DNA of 15,749 nt, from positions 1 to 15,749 of the forward strand of contig JALSOO010000047.1 in NCBI GenBank assembly GCA_026986355.1, written 5' to 3'. The stretch is from Campylobacteraceae bacterium (GTDB taxonomy: Bacteria; Campylobacterota; Campylobacteria; Campylobacterales; Sulfurovaceae). Made by a program: the position numbers and the translations under genes. Shown in pieces: positions 7,759 to 15,427 of the stretch. Within the stretch, counting starts at the first letter, position 1. Every line of letters starts with the position of its first letter. The notes under the pieces are model-generated. The model ran no database searches. It was not told the DNA's origin and was given only the letters and a program-made list of their open reading frames with translations.

Positions 7759-9403
7759 TAGTAATCTTCGGATTATTATATTTGCATCTATTGCATTAGT
7801 TACGATTTTAACTATCTCTACTGTAGAACAAGATAGTAAACTTATTAATAGAGATAGAGCTTTAGTAGAGTTAAATAGTAGTAAAACATTAGATAAGATT
7901 TTGGTTAAATCCCCCTATATCTATTTATATACCGATAGAGGCAGTTACAAAGTCCCCAAAGATGCTATTGATAAAGAGGAACTATTTTCTAGTAATAAAA
8001 AAGTAGAGTATTATGAAGATTCAACAGAGGGATTAGACAATATTGTTTTTGTGGTATTGCTATTGAGTATGTTATATATATTTTATATGATACGTGCAAG
8101 TCGTCAAACACAAATGGAGATAATACGAGAGCAGAAACAAGAGGTTACTCAAACCCCTTTTGTAAATGAAGGGGTTAACGCGATTCACTCTACTGTGAAC
8201 TTTTCAGATGTGGCAGGGGTAGAGAGTGTAAAAGAGGAGCTAGAAGAGGTTATAGATTTTTTGCGTAATCCTTCAAAATATAGAGCGTATGATATTCGTC
8301 TCCCAAAAGGGGTACTTTTGGTAGGTCCTCCAGGTGTTGGAAAAACATTAATTGCCAAAGCTGTAGCAGGAGAGGCAGGAGTACCGTTTTTTTACCAAAG
8401 TGCAGCCTCTTTTGTGCAGATTTATGTAGGAATGGGTGCAAAAAGGGTTTCAGAACTCTTTGCCAAGGCAAAAGAGATGAGTCCCAGTATTATCTTTATT
8501 GATGAGATAGATGCAGTAGGCAAGAGTCGAGGTGGTCAAAATAATGAAGAGAGAGAATCAACACTCAATCAACTCTTGACCGAGATGGACGGTTTTGAAG
8601 AGAGTTCAGGAGTGATGGTTCTTGCTGCTACCAACAAGATAGAGGTCTTAGATGAAGCACTGCTTAGAGCAGGACGTTTTGATAGAAGAGTTCATATCCC
8701 TCTACCAGATTTTTATGAACGTCTTAGTACGATTAATCTTTATCTAAAATCCAAAGAGCATACAGTAGATGTCGAGAGAGTGGCTAGAATGACTATCGGT
8801 TTCAATTCAGCAGCATTAGCAACCCTTGTCAACGAAGCAGCACTCTATTCACTGCGACATAATAAGCCTATGATTACAGATTTTGATATAGATGCAGTCA
8901 AAGAGAAGGTAATCTTGGGAAAATTTAAAATTCAGACCTTTAGTGAGTCCGAACGCAAGATTCAAGCTCTCTATCAATCAGCTAAAGCTGTTACAGCATC
9001 TTGGCTAGAGGTGGATTATGAAAAGATAGGGATTGTATCTTCTATTTTTATACCTCATGGTAGTGAAATAGTATCTAAATCTATTTTAGAAAATGAACTA
9101 AAAGTGCTTTTAGCAGGGCGTATCATGACTAAAAAAGTATATGGAGAACTCTTCTCTAATGCCAAAGAGGATATAAAAACAGCCAAAATATTAATTCATC
9201 AAATTATAGAAGAGTTTGCTATGAGTCGCGACTATTTTGCCTCTACCAATGAGGCTCAACAGTTATTAGAAGAGATAAGTGATGAGGTAGAGAGCCTTTT
9301 AGATAAATTAAACAGTGTGGTTGAGCAAGTGAGAGATTATCTATTGAGAAATGAATCTATAACTTCATCTAAAACAAGAGAGATTATAAATGAGATATTT
9401 TAA
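7733..9403 (+). CDS. FtsH-like membrane AAA+ ATPase with degenerate protease motif
   Basis: The 556-residue protein has FtsH topology: a membrane helix at about 11-29, a short periplasmic segment, a second helix at about 103-120, then a cytoplasmic AAA+ module. Walker A is GPPGVGKT (198-205) and Walker B is IIFIDEID (253-260). The pore loop is YVGMGA (231-236) instead of the usual FVG. The second region of homology runs through AATNKIEVLDEALLRAGRFDRR (298-319), with both arginine fingers. Where true FtsH has the zinc motif H-E-A-G-H, this protein has Y414-Q-S-A-K418, so all three motif residues are lost; the third ligand position, D480 (NAKED), is kept. The ATPase is therefore predicted active and the protease inactive, suggesting an unfoldase or chaperone role. 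It is probably not the essential FtsH, which should lie elsewhere in the genome. It overlaps mtaB and bioV. A similar FtsH homologue occupies this locus in Helicobacter (HP0286 type). Confidence 0.9.
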   Translation: MIKIWQSISSNLRIIIFASIALVTILTISTVEQDSKLINRDRALVELNSSKTLDKILVKSPYIYLYTDRGSYKVPKDAIDKEELFSSNKKVEYYEDSTEGLDNIVFVVLLLSMLYIFYMIRASRQTQMEIIREQKQEVTQTPFVNEGVNAIHSTVNFSDVAGVESVKEELEEVIDFLRNPSKYRAYDIRLPKGVLLVGPPGVGKTLIAKAVAGEAGVPFFYQSAASFVQIYVGMGAKRVSELFAKAKEMSPSIIFIDEIDAVGKSRGGQNNEERESTLNQLLTEMDGFEESSGVMVLAATNKIEVLDEALLRAGRFDRRVHIPLPDFYERLSTINLYLKSKEHTVDVERVARMTIGFNSAALATLVNEAALYSLRHNKPMITDFDIDAVKEKVILGKFKIQTFSESERKIQALYQSAKAVTASWLEVDYEKIGIVSSIFIPHGSEIVSKSILENELKVLLAGRIMTKKVYGELFSNAKEDIKTAKILIHQIIEEFAMSRDYFASTNEAQQLLEEISDEVESLLDKLNSVVEQVRDYLLRNESITSSKTREIINEIF

Positions 9404-9902
9404 TGGTTTCTCCCTAAAAGGAGAGGAGATTTTTTTTAAAGAGCAACTTATTGATAGTGATTTTGCCGTGGGAGGTTTCTCTTATGGAGCAGTAAAAGCT
9501 TTTGAGTATGTCTACAACTCCAAAGAGCGTATAGATAGATTAATCCTACTCTCTCCTGCTTTTTTTCAAAATTATAAAAAGAGTTTTATACGTACCCAAC
9601 TAAGATATTTTAATGCAGATAAAACATCATATACCAAGCAGTTTCTAAAAAATGTTGTCTATCCAAGCTCTATAAAACTAGATAAATATCTAACTCAAGG
9701 AACAGTAGAAGAGTTAGAGGAGTTATTGACTTACTCATGGGATAGCAAAAAGATTTTAGAGCTTTTAGATAGAGGTGTTGTTATAGAGGTTTTTATAGGA
9801 GAGCAGGATAAGATTGTAGATGCAGAAAAAAGTTTTGAGTTCTTTTCTAAGCTTCTACCATGTTATCTCTCTAAGGGTAGGGGGCATCTATTGACTCTTT
9901 GA
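9390..9902 (+). CDS. bioV: Probable pimeloyl-ACP methyl ester esterase BioV
   Basis: This is a compact 170-residue alpha/beta hydrolase. A catalytic triad can be read: S31 in the nucleophile elbow GGFSYGA (28-34), D140 in IGEQDKIVD, and H166 in GRGHLLTL. The nucleophile sits much earlier than in BioH, so the N-terminal strands are largely missing and the protein is a minimal version of the fold. The opening MRYFNGFS, the elbow and the IEVFIG..D stretch match my recollection of the Helicobacter BioV family at the same locus. BioV cleaves pimeloyl-ACP methyl ester, ending the methyl-shielded elongation cycle so that BioF can start the biotin rings. No other biotin gene is visible here. It starts inside the 3' end of the FtsH-like gene (14-base overlap, AAGAGAG as ribosome binding site), implying translational coupling. 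The hydrolase call is firm; the substrate is inferred. Confidence 0.75.
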   Translation: MRYFNGFSLKGEEIFFKEQLIDSDFAVGGFSYGAVKAFEYVYNSKERIDRLILLSPAFFQNYKKSFIRTQLRYFNADKTSYTKQFLKNVVYPSSIKLDKYLTQGTVEELEELLTYSWDSKKILELLDRGVVIEVFIGEQDKIVDAEKSFEFFSKLLPCYLSKGRGHLLTL

Positions 9903-9921
9903 TACTACTATTATCCACAAC

Positions 9922-9950
9922 AAAAAAAGGTGTAGTCTACACCCTACACC
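9922..9950 (-). terminator. Rho-independent terminator for the exchanger gene
   Basis: Read on the minus strand, GGTGTAG (9950-9944) pairs with CTACACC (9935-9929) across an 8-base loop and is followed by seven Ts (9928-9922). On the + strand the same bases read A7-GGTGTAG-T-CTACACC-CTACACC: a 7-1-7 palindrome plus a second tandem CTACACC. There is no T-run after the stem on the + strand, so it should mainly stop the minus-strand ybeY-exchanger transcript. Confidence 0.65.
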
Positions 9951-9965
9951 CTACGGATTTATGGT

Positions 9966-10913
9966 TTAAGAGCTAGTTGGTGTTAATCCATTTAATGCAT
10001 TTTCTATAAAGAGTGCCAAAAGAATAAGAAGTGAAATTCCTGCTGGTCTACTGTAGAGTTTATTTGCCATTATATAGATAAATATAATGGTAGATGCTGT
10101 CATTATTGATAGGTCAAAGATATATCGGTGTACATCAATAGGTAGGTCTTTTACTAATGCAGATACACCGATAACCATGGTAATATTTGCTAGATTAGAA
10201 CCTATTATATTTCCAATTGCCATCTCTGTTTTGCCTTTTAATACAGCAGATACAGATACTACAAGTTCAGGTAGTGATGTTCCAAAACTTACTAAAATAA
10301 CACCAATAACCCATTGACTTATACCAAAGCTTTTAGCAATACTTGATGCAGAGTCTACAGCAAAATGAGCTCCTAGTACAACAAATATAAATCCTATCAC
10401 AAGTAGTGCAATACTTTTTAGCCAAGAGAATGGCTTTTTTCTATCCTCTTTTAGATAATCGGTATCTAATCTATTTGAGTCTTGAATCAAATAGATTAGA
10501 TAGGCAATCATGAGAATAATAAGTAAAATAGCATCAAATCTACTGATAACCCCATCTATTGACATCAATAGAAATATTAAAATAGGCATTAATACCCAAA
10601 TGCTATCTTTTGCAAAAAAATCACGTTTAGATACAAAGCATCTAGTAATGATAAGTGTAACAGCCAATACAAGGGTAATATTCAAGATATTACTCCCCAC
10701 GGCATTGGCAACTGCTATTTCAGGCTTTCCCTCTAAATTTGCAGCTATACTTGTTGCCATTTCAGGTAGACTTGTTCCCAAAGCAATAAGTGTAGCTCCT
10801 ATAATAAACTCTGAAATATTAAATCTAAGTGCGATACGTTCACTCTGTGTGATGATGAAATCAGCACCAAATATTAAGCTTCCCATAGCTAATATAAATA
10901 TGACTACATCCAT
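9966..10913 (-). CDS. Calcium/sodium antiporter, CaCA family (YrbG-like)
   Basis: The 315-residue, very hydrophobic inner-membrane protein carries the two inverted alpha-repeats that define the CaCA superfamily. Repeat one is at about 39-78, with GATLIALGTSLPE (E51) and AVGSNILNIT. Repeat two is at about 204-243, with GVILVSFGTSLPE (E216) and NIIGSNLANIT. The glutamates and the G-S-N segments bind cations in this family. About ten membrane helices are apparent, with one short charged loop near 145-163 and no large regulatory domain. It probably exchanges Ca2+ for Na+ (or H+) across the inner membrane; specificity cannot be read from sequence. The ATG at 10913 overlaps the ybeY stop codon by one base (TAATG), so translation of the two is likely coupled. 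Confidence 0.9.
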   Translation of the reverse strand: MDVVIFILAMGSLIFGADFIITQSERIALRFNISEFIIGATLIALGTSLPEMATSIAANLEGKPEIAVANAVGSNILNITLVLAVTLIITRCFVSKRDFFAKDSIWVLMPILIFLLMSIDGVISRFDAILLIILMIAYLIYLIQDSNRLDTDYLKEDRKKPFSWLKSIALLVIGFIFVVLGAHFAVDSASSIAKSFGISQWVIGVILVSFGTSLPELVVSVSAVLKGKTEMAIGNIIGSNLANITMVIGVSALVKDLPIDVHRYIFDLSIMTASTIIFIYIMANKLYSRPAGISLLILLALFIENALNGLTPTSS

Positions 10914-11365
10914 TATATCTTCTCCTCTGTTCTTATGATTAAACTTTTTGGAAGATTAAATCTCTTAATTGTCTCTTCCTCTTTCGCTCTCATCTCTCCA
11001 TTATCTATTTCGTGGTCAAATCCTAATAGGTGCAATACTCCATGTATAAAGAGTAGTGATAACTCATCTTGATTACTGTGTCCTAGCTCCTTTGCCTTTT
11101 CCCAAACAAATTCAGCAGAGATAACAATCGAACCCAAGGGCATATCTATAGGATTCATAATCATATCGCTCTCTATAGGAAAAGATAGTACATCAGTAGC
11201 TCTATCTTTATCTCTATATGCAAGGTTATACTCTTGTATAGTTTTATTATCGCATATTGTTAGGTCTATTTCACGTAAATAGTCATTGTTTAATAAACTT
11301 TTAGAAATTTTTTCTAAAAACTTTATATTGATATTGAGTGTTGTAAGATTTTCAATGTTTACCAT
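10913..11365 (-). CDS. ybeY: Endoribonuclease / rRNA maturation factor YbeY
   Basis: YbeY is a zinc-dependent single-strand endoribonuclease needed for 16S rRNA 3'-end maturation and ribosome quality control. The 150-residue protein has the diagnostic metal site HGVLHLLGFDH (108-118), with ligands H108, H112 and H118, and the upstream conserved block RATDVLSFP (55-63) including the family's arginine. Length is normal. The start at 11365 has AGG about 12 bases upstream. It is divergent from queC across 53 bases and is the first gene of a two-gene unit with the exchanger. Confidence 0.95.
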   Translation of the reverse strand: MVNIENLTTLNINIKFLEKISKSLLNNDYLREIDLTICDNKTIQEYNLAYRDKDRATDVLSFPIESDMIMNPIDMPLGSIVISAEFVWEKAKELGHSNQDELSLLFIHGVLHLLGFDHEIDNGEMRAKEEETIKRFNLPKSLIIRTEEKI

Positions 11366-11373
11366 AGTAAGAG

Positions 11374-11395
11374 TTTACCTAAAAAGAGGTAAAAT
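11374..11395 (+). promoter_or_regulatory. Short inverted repeat and possible -10 box in the ybeY/queC divergent gap
   Basis: TTTACCT (11374-11380) and AGGTAAA (11387-11393) form a 7-bp inverted repeat with a 6-base spacer. TAAAAT at 11390-11395 is a plausible -10 element for queC, overlapping the right arm and leaving a leader of about 17 bases with AAGG before the queC ATG. The repeat could be an operator; this is weak evidence. Confidence 0.3.
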
Positions 11396-11418
11396 ATCTG
11401 TAAAAAAGGTATTAATTA

Positions 11419-12084
11419 ATGAAAAAAGCAGTCTGCATTATTTCGGGAGGCATGGATAGTGCTTTGGGTGCAAAAATAGCACAAAAAGAGGGATATAATA
11501 TTATAGCCTTACATTTTAACTACGGACAACTAACAGAAAAAAGAGAGTTAGAATCTTTTAGAAAAATTTCAAAAAAATTAAAAGTCATAGAGAGTTATGA
11601 GATAGATTTAGAGTTTTTTAAACAGATAGGTGCATCAGCACTTATAGATAGTTCATTGGAAGTTCCAATAGGTGGAGTAGAAGAGGGTGTACCGATTACT
11701 TATGTTCCATTTAGAAATGGTATCTTTCTCTCTATTGCTACAGCTTTAGCCGAAAAACATGGGGCAGAAGCACTCTTTATCGGTGTGGTAGAGGAGGATA
11801 GCTCTGGTTATCCTGATTGTCGTAATAGTTATATCAAATCTATGGAGGAGTCTATCAATTTAGGTACACGTGATGAGACAAAATTGGAGATAAAGATGCC
11901 TCTAGTAGATATGAAAAAGTCCGAGATAGTTCAAAAATCAATAGAGCTAGGTGTCCCCTTAGAAGATACATGGTCATGTTATAAAAACGAGGATAAGGCG
12001 TGTGGTGTTTGTGATAGTTGTCGTTTGCGTCTAAATGGTTTTGAAAAAGCAGGAGTAGTTGACCCAATTAATTATATTGATTGA
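11419..12084 (+). CDS. queC: 7-cyano-7-deazaguanine (preQ0) synthase
   Basis: QueC turns 7-carboxy-7-deazaguanine into preQ0 using ATP and ammonia, upstream of QueF, Tgt and QueA in queuosine synthesis. The 221-residue protein has the N-type ATP pyrophosphatase P-loop SGGMDS (9-14), FNYGQ (33-37), and the nucleotide/substrate block YVPFRNGIFLSIA (95-107). The C-terminal zinc-binding cysteines are C187, C195, C198 and C201 (SCYKNEDKACGVCDSC). All expected residues are present and the length is normal. The ATG has AAGG about nine bases upstream. It is divergent from ybeY and 69 bases ahead of ilvB. Confidence 0.96.
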   Translation: MKKAVCIISGGMDSALGAKIAQKEGYNIIALHFNYGQLTEKRELESFRKISKKLKVIESYEIDLEFFKQIGASALIDSSLEVPIGGVEEGVPITYVPFRNGIFLSIATALAEKHGAEALFIGVVEEDSSGYPDCRNSYIKSMEESINLGTRDETKLEIKMPLVDMKKSEIVQKSIELGVPLEDTWSCYKNEDKACGVCDSCRLRLNGFEKAGVVDPINYID

Positions 12085-12111
12085 TTCAGACTCTTTTTAT
12101 CCTTATTTGGC

Positions 12112-12117
12112 TAGAAT
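12112..12117 (+). promoter_or_regulatory. Possible -10 element for ilvB
   Basis: TAGAAT lies 36 bases before the ilvB ATG and follows T-rich blocks (CTCTTTTTATCCTTATTTGG), the layout common for Campylobacterota sigma-70 promoters. The implied leader is about 30 bases, too short for a classical leader-peptide attenuator. The ribosome binding site is GGAG near 12139-12142. Confidence 0.4.
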
Positions 12118-12153
12118 CCACGACAAAATTACAAGACGATTGGAGCTAACTTC

Positions 12154-13851
12154 ATGAAGATGAACGGTGCACAGATGGTTTGTGAAGCGATAATCGCCGA
12201 GGGTGTTAAGACTGTATTTGGTTACCCAGGTGGTGCTATCATGAACGTATATGATGAAATTTATAAGCAAGATGGCTTTGAGCATATCTTAAATAGGCAT
12301 GAACAAGCTTCTGTACATGCAGCTGATGGTTATGCACGAGCTACAGGAGAGGTTGGGGTAGCGATGGTCACATCAGGGCCGGGGTTTACTAATGCTGTTA
12401 CAGGATTAGCAACAGCATATATGGACTCTATACCTATGGTTGTTATCTCTGGGCAAGTTCCACTATCTCTAATAGGTACAGATGGTTTCCAAGAGATTGA
12501 TGCTGTAGGAATATCACGACCATGTACCAAACATAACTATTTGGTAAGAGATGTATCAGATTTACCACGAATTCTAAAAGAGGCTTTTCATATAGCAAGA
12601 ACAGGAAGACCTGGACCTGTATTAATAGATATTCCCAAAGATATTACAGCTGAATTTGGAGATTTTGTCTATCCTAAAGATGTTAATATCCCAAGTTATA
12701 AGCCTACCTATAAAGGGAATAATCGTCAGATAGATAAGGCTGTAGAGGCGATTTTAAAGGCTAAAAAACCACTTCTATATATTGGTGGTGGGGTTGTTTT
12801 GTCTGATGCTTCAGATTTGGTTCGTAAATTAGCAGAGATGGGACAGATTCCTGCTGTTGAGACATTAATGGCTCGTGGTGTAATGGGTGCTAAAAATCCA
12901 CTTCTCCAAGGGATGCTTGGAATGCATGGTAACTACTCTTCAAATATGGCAATGAGTGAGACAGATTTGGTTATCTCTTTGGGTGCTAGATTTGATGATA
13001 GGGTTACAGGTAAACTCTCTGAATTTGCTAAGTATGCAGATATTATCCATATTGATATTGACCCTGCAAATATTGGTAAATTGGTTGATGTCGATTATCC
13101 TATTGTAGGAGATGTCAAGATAGTTATTGAGAAGATTATCAATAGACTAGAAGGCAAGATAAAGCCATCTCGTTACTCTGATTGGCTTGAAGTATTGGAG
13201 CGTTATGACAATCTATATCCTCAATCCTATGTAGATTCAGATGAGGTTATCAAACCTCAATGGGTTATAGAGAGATTGGGTGAACTTATTGGAGAAAAAG
13301 CAATTATTACATCAGATGTTGGACAACACCAAATGTGGGCTGCACAGCACTATCCATTTGATAGACCACGTCAATGGATTAACTCTGGAGGACTTGGAAC
13401 AATGGGATTTGGTTTTCCTGCTGCATTGGGAGCTAAAAAAGCATTTCCAAATAAAACTGTTGTTAATATCACAGGAGATGGCTCAATCTTGATGAATGTT
13501 CAAGAGTTGGTAACAGCATCTGAATATAAGATACCTGTTATTAATGTAATTTTGAATAACCACTTCTTGGGAATGGTACGACAGTGGCAGACTTTCTTTT
13601 ATGAAGAGCGTTATTCCGAAACCGATTTGAGTTTTCAACCAAACTTCAAAGCGTTAGCCGAAGCGTGTCATGGAATTGGGTATGATGTGACAACCAAAGC
13701 AGAGTTTGATGAGGCGATAAAAGATGCTATAGCCAAAGATAAGGTAGCCTTTGTCAATGTGCAAGTTGCACGATTTGAAGATGTTCTACCTATGGTACCT
13801 GCAGCAGGAGCATTATACAACATGATGTTACCTAAAAAGGAGGCAAAGTAA
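12154..13851 (+). CDS. ilvB: Acetolactate synthase, large (catalytic) subunit
   Basis: This thiamine diphosphate enzyme condenses pyruvate with pyruvate or 2-oxobutyrate, the first common step of valine, leucine and isoleucine synthesis. The 565 residues show the N-terminal ThDP domain with GYPGGAIMNVYDE (23-35) and catalytic E50 in RHEQASVHAADGYARATG. A central FAD-binding domain carries ARFDDRVTGK (278-287). The C-terminal ThDP domain has the Mg/ThDP motif GDGS (441-444) ending in NN (468-469), then GMVRQWQ. Length and motifs are typical of the anabolic, FAD-containing type rather than catabolic AlsS. The symbol could equally be ilvI, as in some Campylobacter annotations. The ATG at 12154 (MKMNGAQM) has GGAG upstream; a second ATG two codons on is a minor alternative. 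The stop overlaps the ilvN start by one base. Confidence 0.96.
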   Translation: MKMNGAQMVCEAIIAEGVKTVFGYPGGAIMNVYDEIYKQDGFEHILNRHEQASVHAADGYARATGEVGVAMVTSGPGFTNAVTGLATAYMDSIPMVVISGQVPLSLIGTDGFQEIDAVGISRPCTKHNYLVRDVSDLPRILKEAFHIARTGRPGPVLIDIPKDITAEFGDFVYPKDVNIPSYKPTYKGNNRQIDKAVEAILKAKKPLLYIGGGVVLSDASDLVRKLAEMGQIPAVETLMARGVMGAKNPLLQGMLGMHGNYSSNMAMSETDLVISLGARFDDRVTGKLSEFAKYADIIHIDIDPANIGKLVDVDYPIVGDVKIVIEKIINRLEGKIKPSRYSDWLEVLERYDNLYPQSYVDSDEVIKPQWVIERLGELIGEKAIITSDVGQHQMWAAQHYPFDRPRQWINSGGLGTMGFGFPAALGAKKAFPNKTVVNITGDGSILMNVQELVTASEYKIPVINVILNNHFLGMVRQWQTFFYEERYSETDLSFQPNFKALAEACHGIGYDVTTKAEFDEAIKDAIAKDKVAFVNVQVARFEDVLPMVPAAGALYNMMLPKKEAK

Positions 13852-14321
13852 TGGAAAATGTAAGAAGAGTAATCTCTGTATTAGTGGAAAATGAGAGTTC
13901 TGTACTCTCTCGAATTTCAGGACTTTTTGCTGGACGTGGATACAATATAGAGACATTAACCGTAGCTCCTGTTCCCCACTCAAATCTCTCTAATATTACA
14001 ATCGTTACTAAGGGTAGTGCTAGGGTACTAGAGCAGATTACAAAACAGCTTCATAAATTAGTACCTGTATATAAAGTGATTGAACACAATGAGATGATAG
14101 AAAAAGAGATGGTTCTAATCAAGTTCCCAATAGAGCAGAATCTAGCTGATATACAGGTTCTTTGTGGTGCTTATAATGGTGGGATAGTTAATGTTGGTAA
14201 TGACATAATTATAGGTATGGTTGCAGATGAACCATGTAGAATTGCTCATTTTATAGAGGCTACAAAACGTTATAATCCAATTGAGATTATTCGTGGTGGT
14301 GTTGTTGCTATAGAGAGATAG
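13851..14321 (+). CDS. ilvN: Acetolactate synthase, small (regulatory) subunit
   Basis: This is the valine-sensing partner of the catalytic subunit. The 156-residue protein has the N-terminal ACT domain (about 5-75), with RRVISVLVENESSVLSRISG and FAGRGYNIETLTVAP, then the ALS small-subunit C-terminal domain (about 85-156) ending EIIRGGVVAIER. Length is typical of the long IlvH-type subunit. TAATG at the junction with ilvB (shared base 13851), plus AAGGAGG just upstream, indicates coupled translation and matched stoichiometry. ilvH is an equally valid symbol. Confidence 0.95.
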   Translation: MENVRRVISVLVENESSVLSRISGLFAGRGYNIETLTVAPVPHSNLSNITIVTKGSARVLEQITKQLHKLVPVYKVIEHNEMIEKEMVLIKFPIEQNLADIQVLCGAYNGGIVNVGNDIIIGMVADEPCRIAHFIEATKRYNPIEIIRGGVVAIER

Positions 14322-14388
14322 CTTATTATATATAGTTTAGGAAGTGGTGCTTTTGCTACACTTTCTACTTAATAAAAAAAGAAAAAAT

Positions 14389-15342
14389 ATGAAATTGAGT
14401 CAAATATGTCAAGAGATAGCTATTGAATTTTCAGATAAAGATATAGAGATAACAGGACTTCATACACTTACTGAAGCTACCTCTTCAGAAATCTCCTTTT
14501 TTAATGATAAAAGATATATAAATCAACTCCTTACTACCAAAGCAGGAGCTGTATTGATAGATAAACAGTACGCAGACCTCTTACCCCAAACAACTGTTGC
14601 ATTAATTACTGATGAACCCTATCTAAAACTTGCTCTTGCTTCTAAATTGTTTGCTCATAAGATAGAGACAAAAACAGCACACCCACATATGGGTAGTGGG
14701 TGTGATATTGATAAGCGAGTGCGTTTTGGAAAAGATGTTACGCTTGGAGATAATGTAATTATTATGGCAGGTGCTTATATAGGAGATGGCGTAACTATCG
14801 GTTCAGATACACTTATCTATCCAAATGTAACGATATATCATGGCTCTAGTATAGGCTCTAACTGTATTATACACGCAGGTACAGTTATAGGCTCTGATGG
14901 GTATGGATTTGCCCATACTAAACGTGGAGAGCATATCAAAATCTATCAAAATGGTAATACTGTAATAGAAGATGAGGTAGAGATAGGAGCAAACTGTGTC
15001 GTAGATAGAGCAGTATTTGGAACAACATATATACGAAAGGGTACAAAGCTAGATAATCTTATTCAGATAGCACACAACTGTGATGTAGGAGAGCATTCAC
15101 TAATGGCTTCACAAGTGGGACTTGCAGGTTCAACAACCACAGGACGAAACCTTGTAATGGGTGGACAGAGTGGAACAGCAGGACATCTACATATTGGAGA
15201 TTTTGTAACCATTGCAGGAAAAGGTGGAGTAACAAAATCTCTTGATAGTGGCAAAACCTATGCAGGTTTTCCTGCTATTGAACATAAACGATGGCTTAAA
15301 CTACAAGCTAAAATATCCTCTTTGCTAAAACGAAGATTGTAA
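14389..15342 (+). CDS. lpxD: UDP-3-O-(3-hydroxyacyl)glucosamine N-acyltransferase
   Basis: LpxD adds the amide-linked acyl chain in lipid A synthesis, using acyl-ACP at the inner face of the inner membrane. The 317-residue protein has an N-terminal uridine-binding domain (1-95, with ITGLHTLTEATSSEISFF). A left-handed beta helix of hexapeptide repeats follows (about 100-280, for example VTIGSDTLIYPNV and GTVIGSDGYGF). The expected catalytic H229 lies in QIAHNCDVGEHSLMA, and the C-terminal helix is RWLKLQAKISSLLKRRL. I chose the ATG at 14389 because MKLSQICQEI aligns with LpxD N-termini. An in-frame GTG at 14344 would add 15 residues unlike the family. The ribosome binding site for the ATG is weak and A-rich. 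It lies 67 bases after ilvN, probably in the same transcript; ilv-ilv-lpxD order also occurs in Campylobacter. Confidence 0.93.
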   Translation: MKLSQICQEIAIEFSDKDIEITGLHTLTEATSSEISFFNDKRYINQLLTTKAGAVLIDKQYADLLPQTTVALITDEPYLKLALASKLFAHKIETKTAHPHMGSGCDIDKRVRFGKDVTLGDNVIIMAGAYIGDGVTIGSDTLIYPNVTIYHGSSIGSNCIIHAGTVIGSDGYGFAHTKRGEHIKIYQNGNTVIEDEVEIGANCVVDRAVFGTTYIRKGTKLDNLIQIAHNCDVGEHSLMASQVGLAGSTTTGRNLVMGGQSGTAGHLHIGDFVTIAGKGGVTKSLDSGKTYAGFPAIEHKRWLKLQAKISSLLKRRL

Positions 15343-15387
15343 GGCTTAATAATGACAATTTGAGATATTTCTACTTTTCTATAAAAC

Positions 15388-15406
15388 TTTTAGCTAAAAT
15401 TATAGT
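15388..15406 (+). promoter_or_regulatory. Likely promoter and 12-bp palindrome before the restriction gene
   Basis: TATAGT at 15401-15406 is a good -10 candidate 22 bases before the start codon. Immediately upstream, TTTTAGCTAAAA (15388-15399) is a perfect palindrome in the region a repressor could occupy. Restriction-modification operons are often controlled by small DNA-binding proteins, but no controller gene is visible, so operator function is only a possibility. Confidence 0.35.
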
Positions 15407-15427
15407 ATTAAAAAGAAGTGAGCCTCT

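Noticed and set aside
8972..8986. Frameshift or sequencing error as the reason for the missing HExxH in the FtsH-like gene
   Set aside because: The frame is open through the region, flanking residues still align with FtsH (ERKIQ before, AV after), and the Asp ligand downstream stays in register.
10510..10938. A 142-residue open frame on the + strand opposite the exchanger gene
   Set aside because: It is antisense to clear CaCA alpha-repeats, has no recognisable domain, and its length is explained by the codon bias of the real gene.
11366..11418. A preQ1 riboswitch upstream of queC
   Set aside because: The 53-base gap lacks the preQ1-I pattern (GGUUC...ACCC hairpin and A-rich tail with CUAAGG); only a 7-bp inverted repeat is seen.
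12085..12153. A leader-peptide attenuator for ilvB
   Set aside because: The 69-base gap has no leader ORF rich in Leu/Ile/Val codons and no terminator hairpin.
12377..12380. A GGCC site as evidence that the genome is unprotected from the NgoPII-like enzyme
   Set aside because: Methylation cannot be seen in raw sequence, and a methyltransferase may lie just outside the window.
14344..14388. Start of lpxD at the upstream GTG
   Set aside because: The extra 15 residues (VLLLHFLLNKKRKN) do not resemble LpxD N-termini, and MKLSQICQEI aligns well as the true start.
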